From positions 62,001 through 126,000 of the forward strand of contig NZ_VIWO01000001.1 of NCBI RefSeq assembly GCF_007829335.1: a stretch of DNA of 64,000 nucleotides. Direction: 5' to 3'. Positions 33,032-42,140 of this stretch are shown piece after piece. The stretch is from Chitinophaga polysaccharea (GTDB taxonomy: Bacteria > Bacteroidota > Bacteroidia > Chitinophagales > Chitinophagaceae). The translations under genes and the position numbers were made by a program. The notes beneath the pieces are model-generated. The model did not search any database and had not been told where the DNA came from. It worked only from the letters and a program-made list of their open reading frames with translations. How positions within the stretch are numbered: the stretch's first letter is position 1; every line of letters starts with the position of its first letter.

Positions 33032-33871
33032 ATGAAATTATACACCATAGATACGGGATTCTTTAAGCTGGATGGCGGCGCCATGTTCGGCGTAGTGCCT
33101 AAAAGTATCTGGAACAAACTGAATCCTGCCGATGAAAACAACCTGTGTACCTGGGCGCTGCGTTGCCTGTTGATTGAAGATGGCAACCGGCTTATCTTGA
33201 TTGATAACGGCCTGGGCGACAAACAGGACGCCAAATTCTTCAGCCATTATCAGCCCCATGGCGATGCTACGCTGGATAAATCGCTGGCTGCACACGGCTT
33301 CCATCGCGATGATATCACCGACGTATTCCTTACACACTTACATTTTGACCATTGCGGTGGAAGCATTGTCCGCCAGGGCGAAGCCCTGGTGCCTGCCTTT
33401 AAAAACGCCGTATACTGGAGTAATGAGGGGCACTGGAATTGGGCTACGCATCCGAACGACCGGGAAAAGGCATCTTTCCTGAAAGAAAATATCCTGCCCA
33501 TCAAAGAAAGTGGCCAGCTCCGGTTCATTGCCCACACTGAAGGCATTTCATTTGCTGACAATATCTCTATCCGTTTTGTAAGCGGGCATACCGATGCTAT
33601 GATGCTTCCACAAATTCAATACAAGGGTAAAACCATTATATACATGGCGGATTTACTGCCTTCTACGGCGCATATTCCCATTCCTTATGTCATGTCTTAC
33701 GACATGTTCCCGTTGAGGACGATTCATGAAAAGAAAACCTTTCTGCAAGAGGCGGTAGATAATGAATACATCTTGTTTTTCGAGCATGATCCGGTGAATG
33801 AGTGTTGCGTGCTACAGCGGACGGAAAAAGGCATCAGGGTAGGCGAAACATTTAAGCTAAGCAGCCTCTGA
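33032..33871 (+). CDS. MBL-fold metallo-hydrolase
   Basis: 279 residues, no signal peptide. Metal site HLHFDHCGG (about 108-116), His in VSGHTDAM and Asp in YMADLLPS, His in FFEHDPVN. The sequence GVVPKSIWNKLNPADENN resembles the lactonase-like branch (AHL lactonase / MBL hydrolases), so a lactone or ester is a reasonable substrate class, not proven. The gene follows a 66-base hairpin that leaves no room for a ribosome-binding site, hence unusual translation control is possible. Confidence 0.88.
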   Translation: MKLYTIDTGFFKLDGGAMFGVVPKSIWNKLNPADENNLCTWALRCLLIEDGNRLILIDNGLGDKQDAKFFSHYQPHGDATLDKSLAAHGFHRDDITDVFLTHLHFDHCGGSIVRQGEALVPAFKNAVYWSNEGHWNWATHPNDREKASFLKENILPIKESGQLRFIAHTEGISFADNISIRFVSGHTDAMMLPQIQYKGKTIIYMADLLPSTAHIPIPYVMSYDMFPLRTIHEKKTFLQEAVDNEYILFFEHDPVNECCVLQRTEKGIRVGETFKLSSL

Positions 33872-33927
33872 TTACTGTCACTCTGTCACCATCCCCGCTG
33901 CTGCATCATTTTTGATAATGCTATGGT

Positions 33928-34308
33928 ATGGCTATACACATAACAACGGATAATAAATTGAAAAAACTGATTGTGGTGGGCGACCGCGTGCTCATAAAGC
34001 CAGCTACTCCCCACGAACGCACCAGCAGCGGCTTGTACCTCCCTCCGGGGGTACAGGAAAAAGAAAAAGTACAACGGGGCTATGTTATCAAAACCGGTCC
34101 GGGGTATGCTATACCTACTCCTGCTGATGTAGATGAAGCATGGAAACCGGAAGAAGAAAAAGTAAAATATATCCCTTTACAGGTAAAAGAAGGCGACCTG
34201 GCGATCTTCCTGCTTAGTGGCTCTACCGCAGTGGTATATGAAGAGGAAACGTATTATATAGTACCACAGGGCGCTATCTTAATGCTGGAAAGAGAAGAAG
34301 ACCTTTAA
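33928..34308 (+). CDS. GroES-like co-chaperone family protein
   Basis: 126 residues. Matches the chaperonin-10 barrel: VVGDRVLIKPATP (about 16-28), the mobile-loop region ERTSSGLYLPPGV, GYVIKTGPGYA, VKEGDLAIFLLSGSTAVVYEEETYYIV and the final ILMLEREEDL. It is longer than GroES (about 95) because of an inserted stretch near 68-90 (DEAWKPEEEKVKY). No groEL is beside it, so it is probably a second, diverged family member rather than the main GroES. A strong terminator follows. Confidence 0.82.
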   Translation: MAIHITTDNKLKKLIVVGDRVLIKPATPHERTSSGLYLPPGVQEKEKVQRGYVIKTGPGYAIPTPADVDEAWKPEEEKVKYIPLQVKEGDLAIFLLSGSTAVVYEEETYYIVPQGAILMLEREEDL

Positions 34309-34333
34309 AGCGATCTGTACATTTTTCATATTT

Positions 34334-34364
34334 AAAAAATCTGCTGCTAAACAGCAGATTTTTT
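34334..34364. terminator. Bidirectional intrinsic terminator
   Basis: AAAAAATCTGCTG (34334-34346), loop CTAAA, CAGCAGATTTTTT (34352-34364). A-run and T-run flank a GC core, so it can work on both strands between the convergent GroES-like and XRE genes. Confidence 0.92.
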
Positions 34365-34385
34365 ATTTTGTTGACGCTGGAAGCG

Positions 34386-34589
34386 TTATTCCCTATATTC
34401 CAGGATATCTCCCGGCTGACAATCCAATACCCGGCAGATGGCTTCCAGCGTAGAAAAGCGGATAGCTTTGGCCTTGCCACTCTTCAATATACTCAGATTA
34501 GCCATCGTAATGCCTACCTGTACACTCAATTCTGTGAGCGACATTTTTCTTTTAGCCAACATTACATCCAGGTTTACAATTATTCCCAT
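34386..34589 (-). CDS. XRE-family (Cro/CI) transcriptional regulator
   Basis: 67 residues, a lone helix-turn-helix of the YozG-like kind: MLAKRKMSLTELSVQVGITM then NLSILKSGKAKAIRFSTLEAI and CRVLDCQPGDILEY. It lies 8 bases after the DUF2975 gene, a pairing common in Bacteria. It probably represses its own operon through the inverted repeat at 35135-35161 (inference). Confidence 0.92.
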   Translation of the reverse strand: MGIIVNLDVMLAKRKMSLTELSVQVGITMANLSILKSGKAKAIRFSTLEAICRVLDCQPGDILEYRE

Positions 34590-34597
34590 AACAACAA

Positions 34598-35095
34598 TTA
34601 AATAGTAAGCGCCTCTTCTTCTTTCAAGCGCACGGCCTTTTCGAAAACAACAGCTAAGATAAAAATAACAATGAATGCCATCAGCAGTTCCCAGGTCGAT
34701 CCTAGAATGCCTACTACACGGAAGTATAATCTGCTTCCTGCCGGAATCATGATGCTATTTCCAATGAACCACGCGAAAGCTATTTTTGTCAGTAATAATG
34801 CCAATAACGTCCAAAGAATTCCTTTTACCAAAGTCAAATTTTTCCGGGAAATGAGCTCGCGATCTGCTGTTCCTACTAATAGCTTAAATGAACAAAAAGC
34901 GATCACCAGGTAAAGTAACGCCAGTGTAATATGTTCGAACACAATAATTTGTGCATAAGCCCATGGCCCAGCTCCTACTTGAGTTCCCAACTCAAAAAAG
35001 TACATGTAGATATTCATTCCAATAATTCCAATAGTCAGCAAGGCAGAAATAAGCACTGCAATTTTAAGTAACAGCAAATAGGTAGCAATTTTCAT
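34598..35095 (-). CDS. DUF2975 membrane protein
   Basis: 165 residues with four hydrophobic helices (about 7-32, 48-70, 90-112, 130-155), inner membrane. Sequence and the adjacent XRE regulator fit the DUF2975 family, whose function is unknown. It is the first gene of a two-gene operon driven by the promoter at 35117-35147. Confidence 0.85.
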   Translation of the reverse strand: MKIATYLLLLKIAVLISALLTIGIIGMNIYMYFFELGTQVGAGPWAYAQIIVFEHITLALLYLVIAFCSFKLLVGTADRELISRKNLTLVKGILWTLLALLLTKIAFAWFIGNSIMIPAGSRLYFRVVGILGSTWELLMAFIVIFILAVVFEKAVRLKEEEALTI

Positions 35096-35116
35096 TTGTA
35101 GTTATTTTATTGAACT

Positions 35117-35147
35117 CAAAAGTATGCGATCTGTATCGATAAACAAA
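35117..35147 (-). promoter_or_regulatory. Promoter of the DUF2975-XRE operon
   Basis: On the minus strand: TTTG (35144-35147), 19 bases, TACTTTTG (35117-35124). Both boxes match the consensus exactly; the ATG is at 35095, giving a leader of about 15 bases. Confidence 0.8.
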
Positions 35148-35161
35148 ATAATTTTATCGAT
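35135..35161. promoter_or_regulatory. Probable XRE operator, inverted repeat over the -33 box
   Basis: ATCGATAA (35135-35142), 11 bases, TTATCGAT (35154-35161). The -33 box of the DUF2975-XRE promoter lies in the spacer, so a dimer bound here would block RNA polymerase. A further ATCAATAA follows on the right (35163-35170). Confidence 0.6.
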
Positions 35162-35260
35162 TATCAATAAATATAGAACGAAAAACGATATACTCATAGA
35201 CAGTAAATTGGTACTTAAACGGTTAATGCTTTTTATTATCTTCATAAAAAAAACTAAGTC

Positions 35261-36814
35261 ATGGCCAATCAGGACGCATTTCTGGACTATATCAAAAACG
35301 GCTATACCTTCAAAGGCGAGCATTTCAAATTAGGTTGTGCCATGTTGAACGGCGAAGTAGTTGCGGGAGCAGATGTATTGCTCCCTCTGAGTACCCTTAA
35401 CCGGCACGGCCTCATAGCAGGAGCTACAGGCACCGGTAAAACCAAAACCCTGCAGGTAATTGCAGAGGGACTGAGCGATGCCAGTGTTCCTGTACTCTTA
35501 ATGGACATTAAAGGGGATTTGAGTGGTATTGCCGCTGCCGGCACCAGTAATCCTAAAATAGCAGAACGGTATCAGAAAATAGGTGGCAGCTGGAGCCCTG
35601 CAGCTTACCCGGCAGAATTATTATCGCTCAGCCAGGAGAAAGGCGTGCACCTTCGCGCTACTGTCAGTGAATTTGGCCCTGTTCTCCTGTCAAAAATACT
35701 GGAGCTGAACGATACGCAAGCAGGCCTTGTAGCTATGCTGTTCAAGTATTGCGATGATAACAAGCTTCCCTTACTCGATTTAAAGGACTTTAAAAAAGTA
35801 CTGCAATACGCCAGCGATGAAGGCAAGGCAGACCTGGAAAAAGATTATGGTAAAATATCTACCACTTCTACCGGCACCGTTTTACGTAAAGTGATAGAGC
35901 TGGAACAACAGGGCGCCGGTTTATTCTTCGGAGAAAAATCCTTCGAAGTAGATGACCTGATGCGCGTGAGCGACGATGGCCGGGGCATGGTGTCCATCCT
36001 GCGTGTAAGCGATATACAAGACAGGCCTAAACTCTTTTCCACCTTTATGCTTAGCCTGCTGGCAGAGTTATATGCCACCCTCCCGGAAGAAGGCGACCTT
36101 GATAAACCCAAGCTGGTCATGTTTATCGACGAAGCGCATCTCATTTTCAACGAAGCCAGCGATGCGTTATTGAAACAAATAGATACTATCATAAAATTGA
36201 TCCGCTCAAAAGGAGTAGGCATTTTCTTCTGTACCCAAAACCCGATGGACGTACCTCCTTCTGTACTGGGACAGCTGGGGCTGAAAGTTCAACACGCCCT
36301 GCGTGCGTTTACGGCCAACGACCGGAAAACCATTAAGCAAACCGCCGAGAACTATCCGTTATCGGACTTCTATAAAACAGACGAGCTGTTAACGCAGATA
36401 GGAATTGGTGAAGCGCTGGTTACCTGCCTGAATGAAAAAGGGGTACCTACCCCGCTCGCTGCTACCATGCTGGTTTCTCCAAGGTCCAGGATGGATGTTT
36501 TAACAACGGCGGAAGTCGATGCCATTGCGGACAATTCCAAGCTGGTAAAAAAGTACAGCGAAGAAATTGACAGCGAAAGCGCCTACGAAATCCTTACAGC
36601 CAAACTACAGGAAGCGGCCGACAAAACCGCTGCCCAGGAAGCGCCTAAAGCAACCAGTGGTAAACAAAAAGAAGAAAAAGGATTTATTGAACAGGTACTG
36701 GAAAGCTCTGCCGCCAGACAGGTAGGACGTACAGCCGCCAGCGTTATTACACGTAGCCTATTGGGCGCGCTGGGTCTGGGTGGACGGAGTAGTAAAAGTA
36801 AAAGTTGGTTTTAA
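35261..36814 (+). CDS. HerA-like ATPase (DUF853, YjgR family)
   Basis: 517 residues, soluble. P-loop ATPase: Walker A AGATGTGKTKTLQ (about 49-61), Walker B VMFIDEAHLIF (about 287-297), Thr/Gln sensor IFFCTQNPMDVP. The LMDIKGDLSG and LAATMLVSPRSRMD segments are typical of the DUF853 family related to the HerA/FtsK DNA-pumping ATPases; its own role is not established. The C-terminus (about 460-517) is basic with Gly/Ser (LGGRSSKSKS). It follows the XRE operator region in the opposite direction. Confidence 0.9.
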   Translation: MANQDAFLDYIKNGYTFKGEHFKLGCAMLNGEVVAGADVLLPLSTLNRHGLIAGATGTGKTKTLQVIAEGLSDASVPVLLMDIKGDLSGIAAAGTSNPKIAERYQKIGGSWSPAAYPAELLSLSQEKGVHLRATVSEFGPVLLSKILELNDTQAGLVAMLFKYCDDNKLPLLDLKDFKKVLQYASDEGKADLEKDYGKISTTSTGTVLRKVIELEQQGAGLFFGEKSFEVDDLMRVSDDGRGMVSILRVSDIQDRPKLFSTFMLSLLAELYATLPEEGDLDKPKLVMFIDEAHLIFNEASDALLKQIDTIIKLIRSKGVGIFFCTQNPMDVPPSVLGQLGLKVQHALRAFTANDRKTIKQTAENYPLSDFYKTDELLTQIGIGEALVTCLNEKGVPTPLAATMLVSPRSRMDVLTTAEVDAIADNSKLVKKYSEEIDSESAYEILTAKLQEAADKTAAQEAPKATSGKQKEEKGFIEQVLESSAARQVGRTAASVITRSLLGALGLGGRSSKSKSWF

Positions 36815-36865
36815 TTATGCAACCGGCAGCACTTCGCTGCCTGCTTACATCAATATATTTAAAGT

Positions 36866-37912
36866 ATGACTAGAATTATCAAGACGGGCGTGTGCTCGTA
36901 CGGCATGTCCGGGCAAATATTTCATGCCCCCTTCCTCCACGTAAATCCGGGATTCGAATTTACAGCGGTTGTAGAAAGAAGCAAGCACCTGGCCCAGCAA
37001 CGGTATCCTAACGTAAAGGTATATACGAGCGTGGAAGAAATGCTGGCTGACAAAGACCTGGAATTGATTGTAGTAAACACACCCAACTACACGCACTACG
37101 ATTATGTAAAAGCCGCCCTGGAGGCAGGGAAGAACGTAGTAGTAGAAAAGCCTTTCACCGTACACGCCAAAGAAGGCGAAGAGCTGGCAGCCCTCGCGGC
37201 ATCAAAAGGACTGCTGCTCAGCGTGTACCACAATCGCCGCTACGACAGCGATTACAAAGTTGTTAAACAAATAGTGCAATCCGGTCAATTGGGCGACATC
37301 CTTGAAGCAGAAATACATTACGACCGTTTCAAAGAAGAACTCAGCTACAAAAAACATAAAGAAGTGGGCGGTCCCGGTACCGGCTCCCTGTACGACCTGG
37401 GCTCTCACCTGATCGACCAGGCCATTACACTGTTTGGCATGCCTAAAGCAGTATGGGCGGATATCCGGGTTATCCGCAGGGACTCGATTGTAGATGATTA
37501 TTTTGAATTGGTGCTTTATTATGATCAGCTGCGCGCCCGCGTAAAATGCAGTTACCTCGTGAGGGAAGCACTGCCGGCTTACCAGATACACGGACGTATT
37601 GGCTCCTTTATCAAAACCAAGTCCGACATACAGGAAGCCCAGCTGCAAAGAGGCCTTTTCCCCAATAGTCCCGACTGGGGAGCAGAGGCGCCACACGAAT
37701 GGGGTTTATTACATACCGAAATTGATGGTAATGTCGTAAAGAAATATATTCCTGGTGGTAACGGCAATTACATGGACTATTACCAGGGCGTATACGAAGC
37801 CCTGGTCAATAAAGCCGCCAACCCAGTGCCACCCCAAGATGCTATTAAAGTAATCAGGGTAATAGAAGCTGCCTTTGAGAGCAGCAAGGAAGGAAAAGTA
37901 ATTACCCTCTAA
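36866..37912 (+). CDS. Gfo/Idh/MocA-family oxidoreductase
   Basis: 348 residues. N-terminal Rossmann fold (about 1-125) binding NAD(P): GVCSYGMSGQIFHAPFL is a variant of GxGxxG, and EKPFTVHAKEGEELA holds the conserved catalytic-domain Lys of the EKP motif. The C-terminal alpha/beta domain has GSLYDLGSHLIDQAI with the usual Asp and His. Close in style to YdgJ/scyllo-inositol-type dehydrogenases; the substrate is not identifiable here. It follows the HerA-like gene by 51 bases, with a short GGCAGC/GCTGCC hairpin between. Confidence 0.92.
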   Translation: MTRIIKTGVCSYGMSGQIFHAPFLHVNPGFEFTAVVERSKHLAQQRYPNVKVYTSVEEMLADKDLELIVVNTPNYTHYDYVKAALEAGKNVVVEKPFTVHAKEGEELAALAASKGLLLSVYHNRRYDSDYKVVKQIVQSGQLGDILEAEIHYDRFKEELSYKKHKEVGGPGTGSLYDLGSHLIDQAITLFGMPKAVWADIRVIRRDSIVDDYFELVLYYDQLRARVKCSYLVREALPAYQIHGRIGSFIKTKSDIQEAQLQRGLFPNSPDWGAEAPHEWGLLHTEIDGNVVKKYIPGGNGNYMDYYQGVYEALVNKAANPVPPQDAIKVIRVIEAAFESSKEGKVITL

Positions 37913-37919
37913 TTTTCGT

Positions 37920-37953
37920 GCTTTCAGTTCTCAGCTACCTGAGAGCTGAAAGC
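37920..37953. terminator. Hairpin between convergent genes
   Basis: GCTTTCAGTTCTCAG (37920-37934) pairs with CTGAGAGCTGAAAGC (37939-37953), one G:T, loop CTAC. It overlaps the last codons of recQ. No long T-run. Confidence 0.65.
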
Positions 37954-39842
37954 CTACCTGCTTCATCGCGGAACACGAGCCCCTCTTCATTTAGGAATTG
38001 CAATACCTCCATCAGGTCATTTCTTCCCACATCCTGCATTTTTTCTTGTAATGCGATAAACAACAGCGGTTCTGCTTTTAAATAGTTGATAACGGTATCG
38101 GATATACGTTTAAATGCTGCGGCATCCAGCGGTTTTGATTTTTTTTTCAAACAAATATCACATACGCCGCAGGGAGCACACTCATTTTCTCCGAAATAGG
38201 CCACCAGCTGCTGTGTGCGACAGGTATCACGGTTCCGGGCGTACGCAAACATTGCGTCGAGCCTGTCGGCATACACTTTTTTACGCACCTCTACCCTGGC
38301 CATATTAACACGCAGGTATTGCGCCGAAGCGCGTTCATGCAGGAAGCAGAGCTGTGGCTGATCCCGGCGCGGCTGATAACGCAATACGCCATAGTTGTGC
38401 AGTTGTTGCAGTTGGGCAGCAATATCATCATCTTCCATGAGCATAATACGACCTATCTGCCTTTCATAAACAGGTACGGCGTTATCGAAGATTCCTTCAT
38501 AAGTGCGCAGCAGCGTTTTAATAATTTCTTCCAATGCAGGATACGCATTTTCAAACTCGTACAGCGATGCTTTGTCGGTAACAAATTCTGCCCGGGAGGG
38601 CAAGAATACACTTTCGCTTAACTGCAGCACCCCTTCCTGTTCCAGCAGGCGTACGGCGCTATAGGCCATGGTAAGGTTTAGCTGAAAAACACGGGCAAAG
38701 TCATTGATATCAAAATCAAAGTACATGCCTTCTGCGCTGCCTATAGGCACTTGTAAATAGTTGACGATGGCCTGGTACACTTCGCGAATTTGTTCCAGCG
38801 TAGGAAACTGCATGGCTATGCGTTCCAGCATGTCTGCCAGTTCATCTTCATTATAAAGCAATACTGCGTAGGCTTTTTGTTCATCGCGCCCTGCCCGTCC
38901 GGCTTCCTGGTAGTAGGCTTCCAGGCTGTCGGGCATATCATAGTGTACCACGATGCGTACATCTGGTTTATCGATCCCCATCCCAAAGGCATTGGTACAT
39001 ACCATGATACGGGTTTCATTATTGATCCAGGCTTCCTGCCTGGCGGCACGTTCTGCCTGGGGCAACCCGGCATGATAGTAACTGGCTGGGATACCCTGTA
39101 ATGCCAGCAGGGAGGCGATCTCTTTTGTTTTTTTGCGATTGCGGCAATACACAATACCACAGCCGGGCACGCGTTCGAGCAGGTATTTTATCTTATCAAT
39201 TTTGGTAGCTTCCTCTAGCACGCTGTAAGAAAGATTGGCCCTGGCAAAGCTTTTGGTGAATACCTGGGCGTCTTTCATTAGCAGCTTGTCACAGATATCC
39301 GTTTGCACTTTAGGCGTGGCAGAAGCCGTAAGTGCCAGCACCGGCGTGTTTGGAAAGAAACTCCGGATTTCGGCAATTTCCAGGTAAGCTGGCCGGAAAT
39401 CGTATCCCCATTGTGAAATGCAATGTGCTTCATCTACCGCTATCATATTTACCGGTAGTCCATCGCAGTAGGTTTGAAAAAGTTTGCTTTGTAATCTTTC
39501 CGGAGATACATATAAAAACTTGCATCCACCGCGGCGGGCGGCTTCCAGTACCCTCTCTACCTCCTTATATTGCATACCGGAATAAATGGAATAGGCTGTA
39601 ATACCTCTCCTTTTTAGATTCACCACCTGGTCTTTCATCAAGGCAATGAGCGGCGTAATAACCAGGCACAAACCTGGCTTCATCATAGCCGGCACCTGGA
39701 AACAGATAGACTTTCCCCCTCCGGTAGGCAGCAGTGCCAGCGTATCCTGGCCCTTTAATATGGCATTGACAATATCTTCCTGTAACGGGCGAAACTGCTG
39801 GTATCCCCAGTATTGTTGCAATATAGCTACGGGTGTACTCAA
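37935..39842 (-). CDS. recQ: ATP-dependent DNA helicase RecQ
   Basis: 635 residues. Superfamily 2 helicase: LALLPTGGGKSICFQVP (motif I), AVDEAHCISQWGYDFRP (DEAH plus aromatic-rich loop), LTASATPKV (III), MGIDKPDVR (V) and HYDMPDSLEAYYQEAGRAGRD (VI). The RQC zinc site is visible as CRTQQ...CAPCGVCDIC, followed by a winged helix; there is no HRDC domain, which some Bacteroidota RecQ lack. It unwinds DNA with 3'-5' polarity in recombination repair. The gene's end shares a hairpin with the convergent oxidoreductase gene. Confidence 0.95.
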   Translation of the reverse strand: MSTPVAILQQYWGYQQFRPLQEDIVNAILKGQDTLALLPTGGGKSICFQVPAMMKPGLCLVITPLIALMKDQVVNLKRRGITAYSIYSGMQYKEVERVLEAARRGGCKFLYVSPERLQSKLFQTYCDGLPVNMIAVDEAHCISQWGYDFRPAYLEIAEIRSFFPNTPVLALTASATPKVQTDICDKLLMKDAQVFTKSFARANLSYSVLEEATKIDKIKYLLERVPGCGIVYCRNRKKTKEIASLLALQGIPASYYHAGLPQAERAARQEAWINNETRIMVCTNAFGMGIDKPDVRIVVHYDMPDSLEAYYQEAGRAGRDEQKAYAVLLYNEDELADMLERIAMQFPTLEQIREVYQAIVNYLQVPIGSAEGMYFDFDINDFARVFQLNLTMAYSAVRLLEQEGVLQLSESVFLPSRAEFVTDKASLYEFENAYPALEEIIKTLLRTYEGIFDNAVPVYERQIGRIMLMEDDDIAAQLQQLHNYGVLRYQPRRDQPQLCFLHERASAQYLRVNMARVEVRKKVYADRLDAMFAYARNRDTCRTQQLVAYFGENECAPCGVCDICLKKKSKPLDAAAFKRISDTVINYLKAEPLLFIALQEKMQDVGRNDLMEVLQFLNEEGLVFRDEAGRLSALR

Positions 39843-39880
39843 GGAAAAATTTAATGGTTATTGCGAAGATAGCGTATAAA

Positions 39881-39978
39881 GCAGAAAGCATAAAGCTATT
39901 GAAGCGAATGACCAAAGCGTATTTTAACTATTCGCTAAGATCATTCGCTTCAATAGCTTTATGCCTTCGGCTTTCTGC
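39881..39978. repeat. Long intergenic palindrome between copA and recQ
   Basis: GCATAAAGCTATTGAAGCGA and four more bases (39888-39911) are the exact reverse complement of 39941-39964; outside, GCAGAAAG (39881-39888) pairs with CTTTCTGC (39971-39978) with a CTTCGG bulge. Same outer and core motif as the 17998 element, different inner arms. It lies between two minus-strand genes. Confidence 0.85.
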
Positions 39979-39982
39979 TTTT

Positions 39983-42085
39983 CTAAAACACTTTCTTATA
40001 TCGCAACCTTATAGAATTAACCGCCAGCACTACATCAGACAATCCCATAATACCCGCTCCCACAATAGGATTCAGGAATCCAAGGGCAGCTACTGGTATG
40101 GCAACTACGTTATAGATAAACGCCCAGAAGAGGTTCTGTTTAATCGTGAGATAAGTATGTTTTCCCAGTCCCAGCGCCAGCGGCAAGGATCCGAGATGAT
40201 TATTGAGCAGCACTACATTGGCGCTTTGCATAGCTACTTGTGTAGCATCGCTCAATGAAATACCAATGGTGGCTTTAGCCAGTGCCGGCGCATCGTTGAT
40301 CCCATCGCCCACCATGGCGGTAGGTGCTGTTTTCATGAGCGTGTCCACCATTTGCAGTTTTTGCTCCGGCGATTGTTCCGCATAGATGGCTGTAATACCC
40401 AGTTTTTCGCCCAGCTCCCGGCATTTGCGGGTAGTATCTCCACTCAGCAGGATCGGCTCAATACCTGCCTGCTTTAACTGAGTAATCACGGCAGCTGCTT
40501 CCGGCCTGATTTCATCACTGAAGTCAATCCATCCGGCCAGCTGGCCATTCTTTAAGAGATATAAGTTATGACTGTCATCGGTGGTGGCATTACCGGCCAG
40601 ACGGAAAGAACCGAGTTCCCATTGATTACCGGTTTTATCGCTGGCACGCATCCCTAATCCTTTATGCTCTCTTACCTGTTGTAAAGGCAGTTCCCCGGCG
40701 GTTTTCCAAAGTGTGGCGATAGACCGGGCAATCGGGTGCGAGGAATATTTCTCCAGGCTATATACCACCTGTTTAAACTCATCTTCCGACATATTAAAAA
40801 ACTGGCAGGCGCTGAGCTCCAGCTTACCGGTAGTAAGAGTACCCGTTTTATCGAATACCACCTGCCTGATATCTTTAAACATTTCCAGGGTATGTCCGCC
40901 TTTAATGAGGATACCATTGCGGGCAGCACGTCCCAGGCCTACCATTACGGCTGCCGGGGTAGCCAGGCCCATGGCACAGGGACACGCAATCACCAGCACG
41001 GCAACGCTGCGCATCATGGCCGTGGCCAGGGTGGTATGTCCGATGAAATACCAGCCTGCGAACGTAATCACGGCAATACTGAGCACCAGTGGAACGAATA
41101 TAGCGCTGATGCGGTCAGCCAGTTTTTGCATAGGCGGTTTATCGGCCTGGGCTTGTCTTACCAGCTCTATAATGTAAGATAACACCGTATCCTTGCCTGT
41201 GGCGGTGATATATACCTTGATGCTGCCATCTTCCAATATAGTACCGCCTATTACTTTATCCTTTTCTTTTTTACTGACAGGGGTACTTTCGCCGGTAATC
41301 ATTGATTCATTGATATGCCCGCTGCCCCAGTAGATGGTGCCATCCATGGGTATTTTGTCGCCCGTATTTACCAGTACACAATCACCTGTACGGAGCGTGC
41401 GGTTATCTACTTCATGGATATGTTCGTGTCCATGATCCGTGTTAATAAGCCTTGCAGTGGTGATTTGCATACGGGCCAGCTCTGAAATGGCCGTGGTAGT
41501 TTGTTTTACAGATCGCTCTTCCAGCATGTTACCCAGGAATACCAGGGTGATGATAGCGGCAGTAGTTTCATAAAACATATAGTCGGGGTTGCCATATACC
41601 ACGGTGCCCACAAAACTATATACAAAGGCAGCGGTGGCGCCCAGTGTTACCAGCACGTCCATATTGGCCATACGGTTGATCAGGGACCTGACCGCGCTCT
41701 TTCCAAAATGCCACATCCCGGTGAAATATACCGGCAGGGTAAGCCCAAATTGTACCCAGGGCTGATGCAACCAGGGCCAGCTCACCCACATATGTAATAA
41801 TAGGGGTAGCGTAAATATGGCGCAAAAAATGAATTTGAATGTGAGGGTAGTATAAAATTTCCGTTCGGCAGGCTTGTCTTCCGGCAATACCACGCGGTAA
41901 CCCATCTGGGCAATGCCTTCCAGCGCCTCTTTAGAATCGGCTCCCGACGGGGCTGTAAAGCTCACTTCTTCTGTAGCGAAACTAACATTTACATCCTGCA
42001 TCCCCTTTTTTTCCAGGTATTTGGAAACGCTGAGTGCACAACTGGTGCAATGCATCCCTTCTACCTTGCAACTTACTGGTGTCAT
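39983..42085 (-). CDS. copA: Copper-translocating P-type ATPase
   Basis: 700 residues, P1B-type ATPase of the inner membrane. One N-terminal metal-binding domain with MHCTSC (about 10-15), then about eight membrane helices. Ion site VIACPCAMGLATPAA with the CPC motif, phosphorylation site FDKTGTLTTGKL, TGESTP in the actuator domain and GDGINDAPALAKA in the hinge. CPC together with the single GMHCTSC domain supports Cu(I) export. It is transcribed away from tsaE, with a -7 box at 42107-42114; no copper chaperone or regulator is beside it. Confidence 0.93.
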   Translation of the reverse strand: MTPVSCKVEGMHCTSCALSVSKYLEKKGMQDVNVSFATEEVSFTAPSGADSKEALEGIAQMGYRVVLPEDKPAERKFYTTLTFKFIFCAIFTLPLLLHMWVSWPWLHQPWVQFGLTLPVYFTGMWHFGKSAVRSLINRMANMDVLVTLGATAAFVYSFVGTVVYGNPDYMFYETTAAIITLVFLGNMLEERSVKQTTTAISELARMQITTARLINTDHGHEHIHEVDNRTLRTGDCVLVNTGDKIPMDGTIYWGSGHINESMITGESTPVSKKEKDKVIGGTILEDGSIKVYITATGKDTVLSYIIELVRQAQADKPPMQKLADRISAIFVPLVLSIAVITFAGWYFIGHTTLATAMMRSVAVLVIACPCAMGLATPAAVMVGLGRAARNGILIKGGHTLEMFKDIRQVVFDKTGTLTTGKLELSACQFFNMSEDEFKQVVYSLEKYSSHPIARSIATLWKTAGELPLQQVREHKGLGMRASDKTGNQWELGSFRLAGNATTDDSHNLYLLKNGQLAGWIDFSDEIRPEAAAVITQLKQAGIEPILLSGDTTRKCRELGEKLGITAIYAEQSPEQKLQMVDTLMKTAPTAMVGDGINDAPALAKATIGISLSDATQVAMQSANVVLLNNHLGSLPLALGLGKHTYLTIKQNLFWAFIYNVVAIPVAALGFLNPIVGAGIMGLSDVVLAVNSIRLRYKKVF

Positions 42086-42106
42086 CTGAGATCTTCCTCC
42101 TGTTTA

Positions 42107-42114
42107 CAAAGTTA
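42107..42114 (-). promoter_or_regulatory. Probable -7 box of copA
   Basis: On the minus strand TAACTTTG matches TAnnTTTG, 21 bases before the ATG at 42085. No TTTG at the -33 position. Confidence 0.4.
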
Positions 42115-42140
42115 TTGGCTGAGTCAATAAAGCGGGAAAA

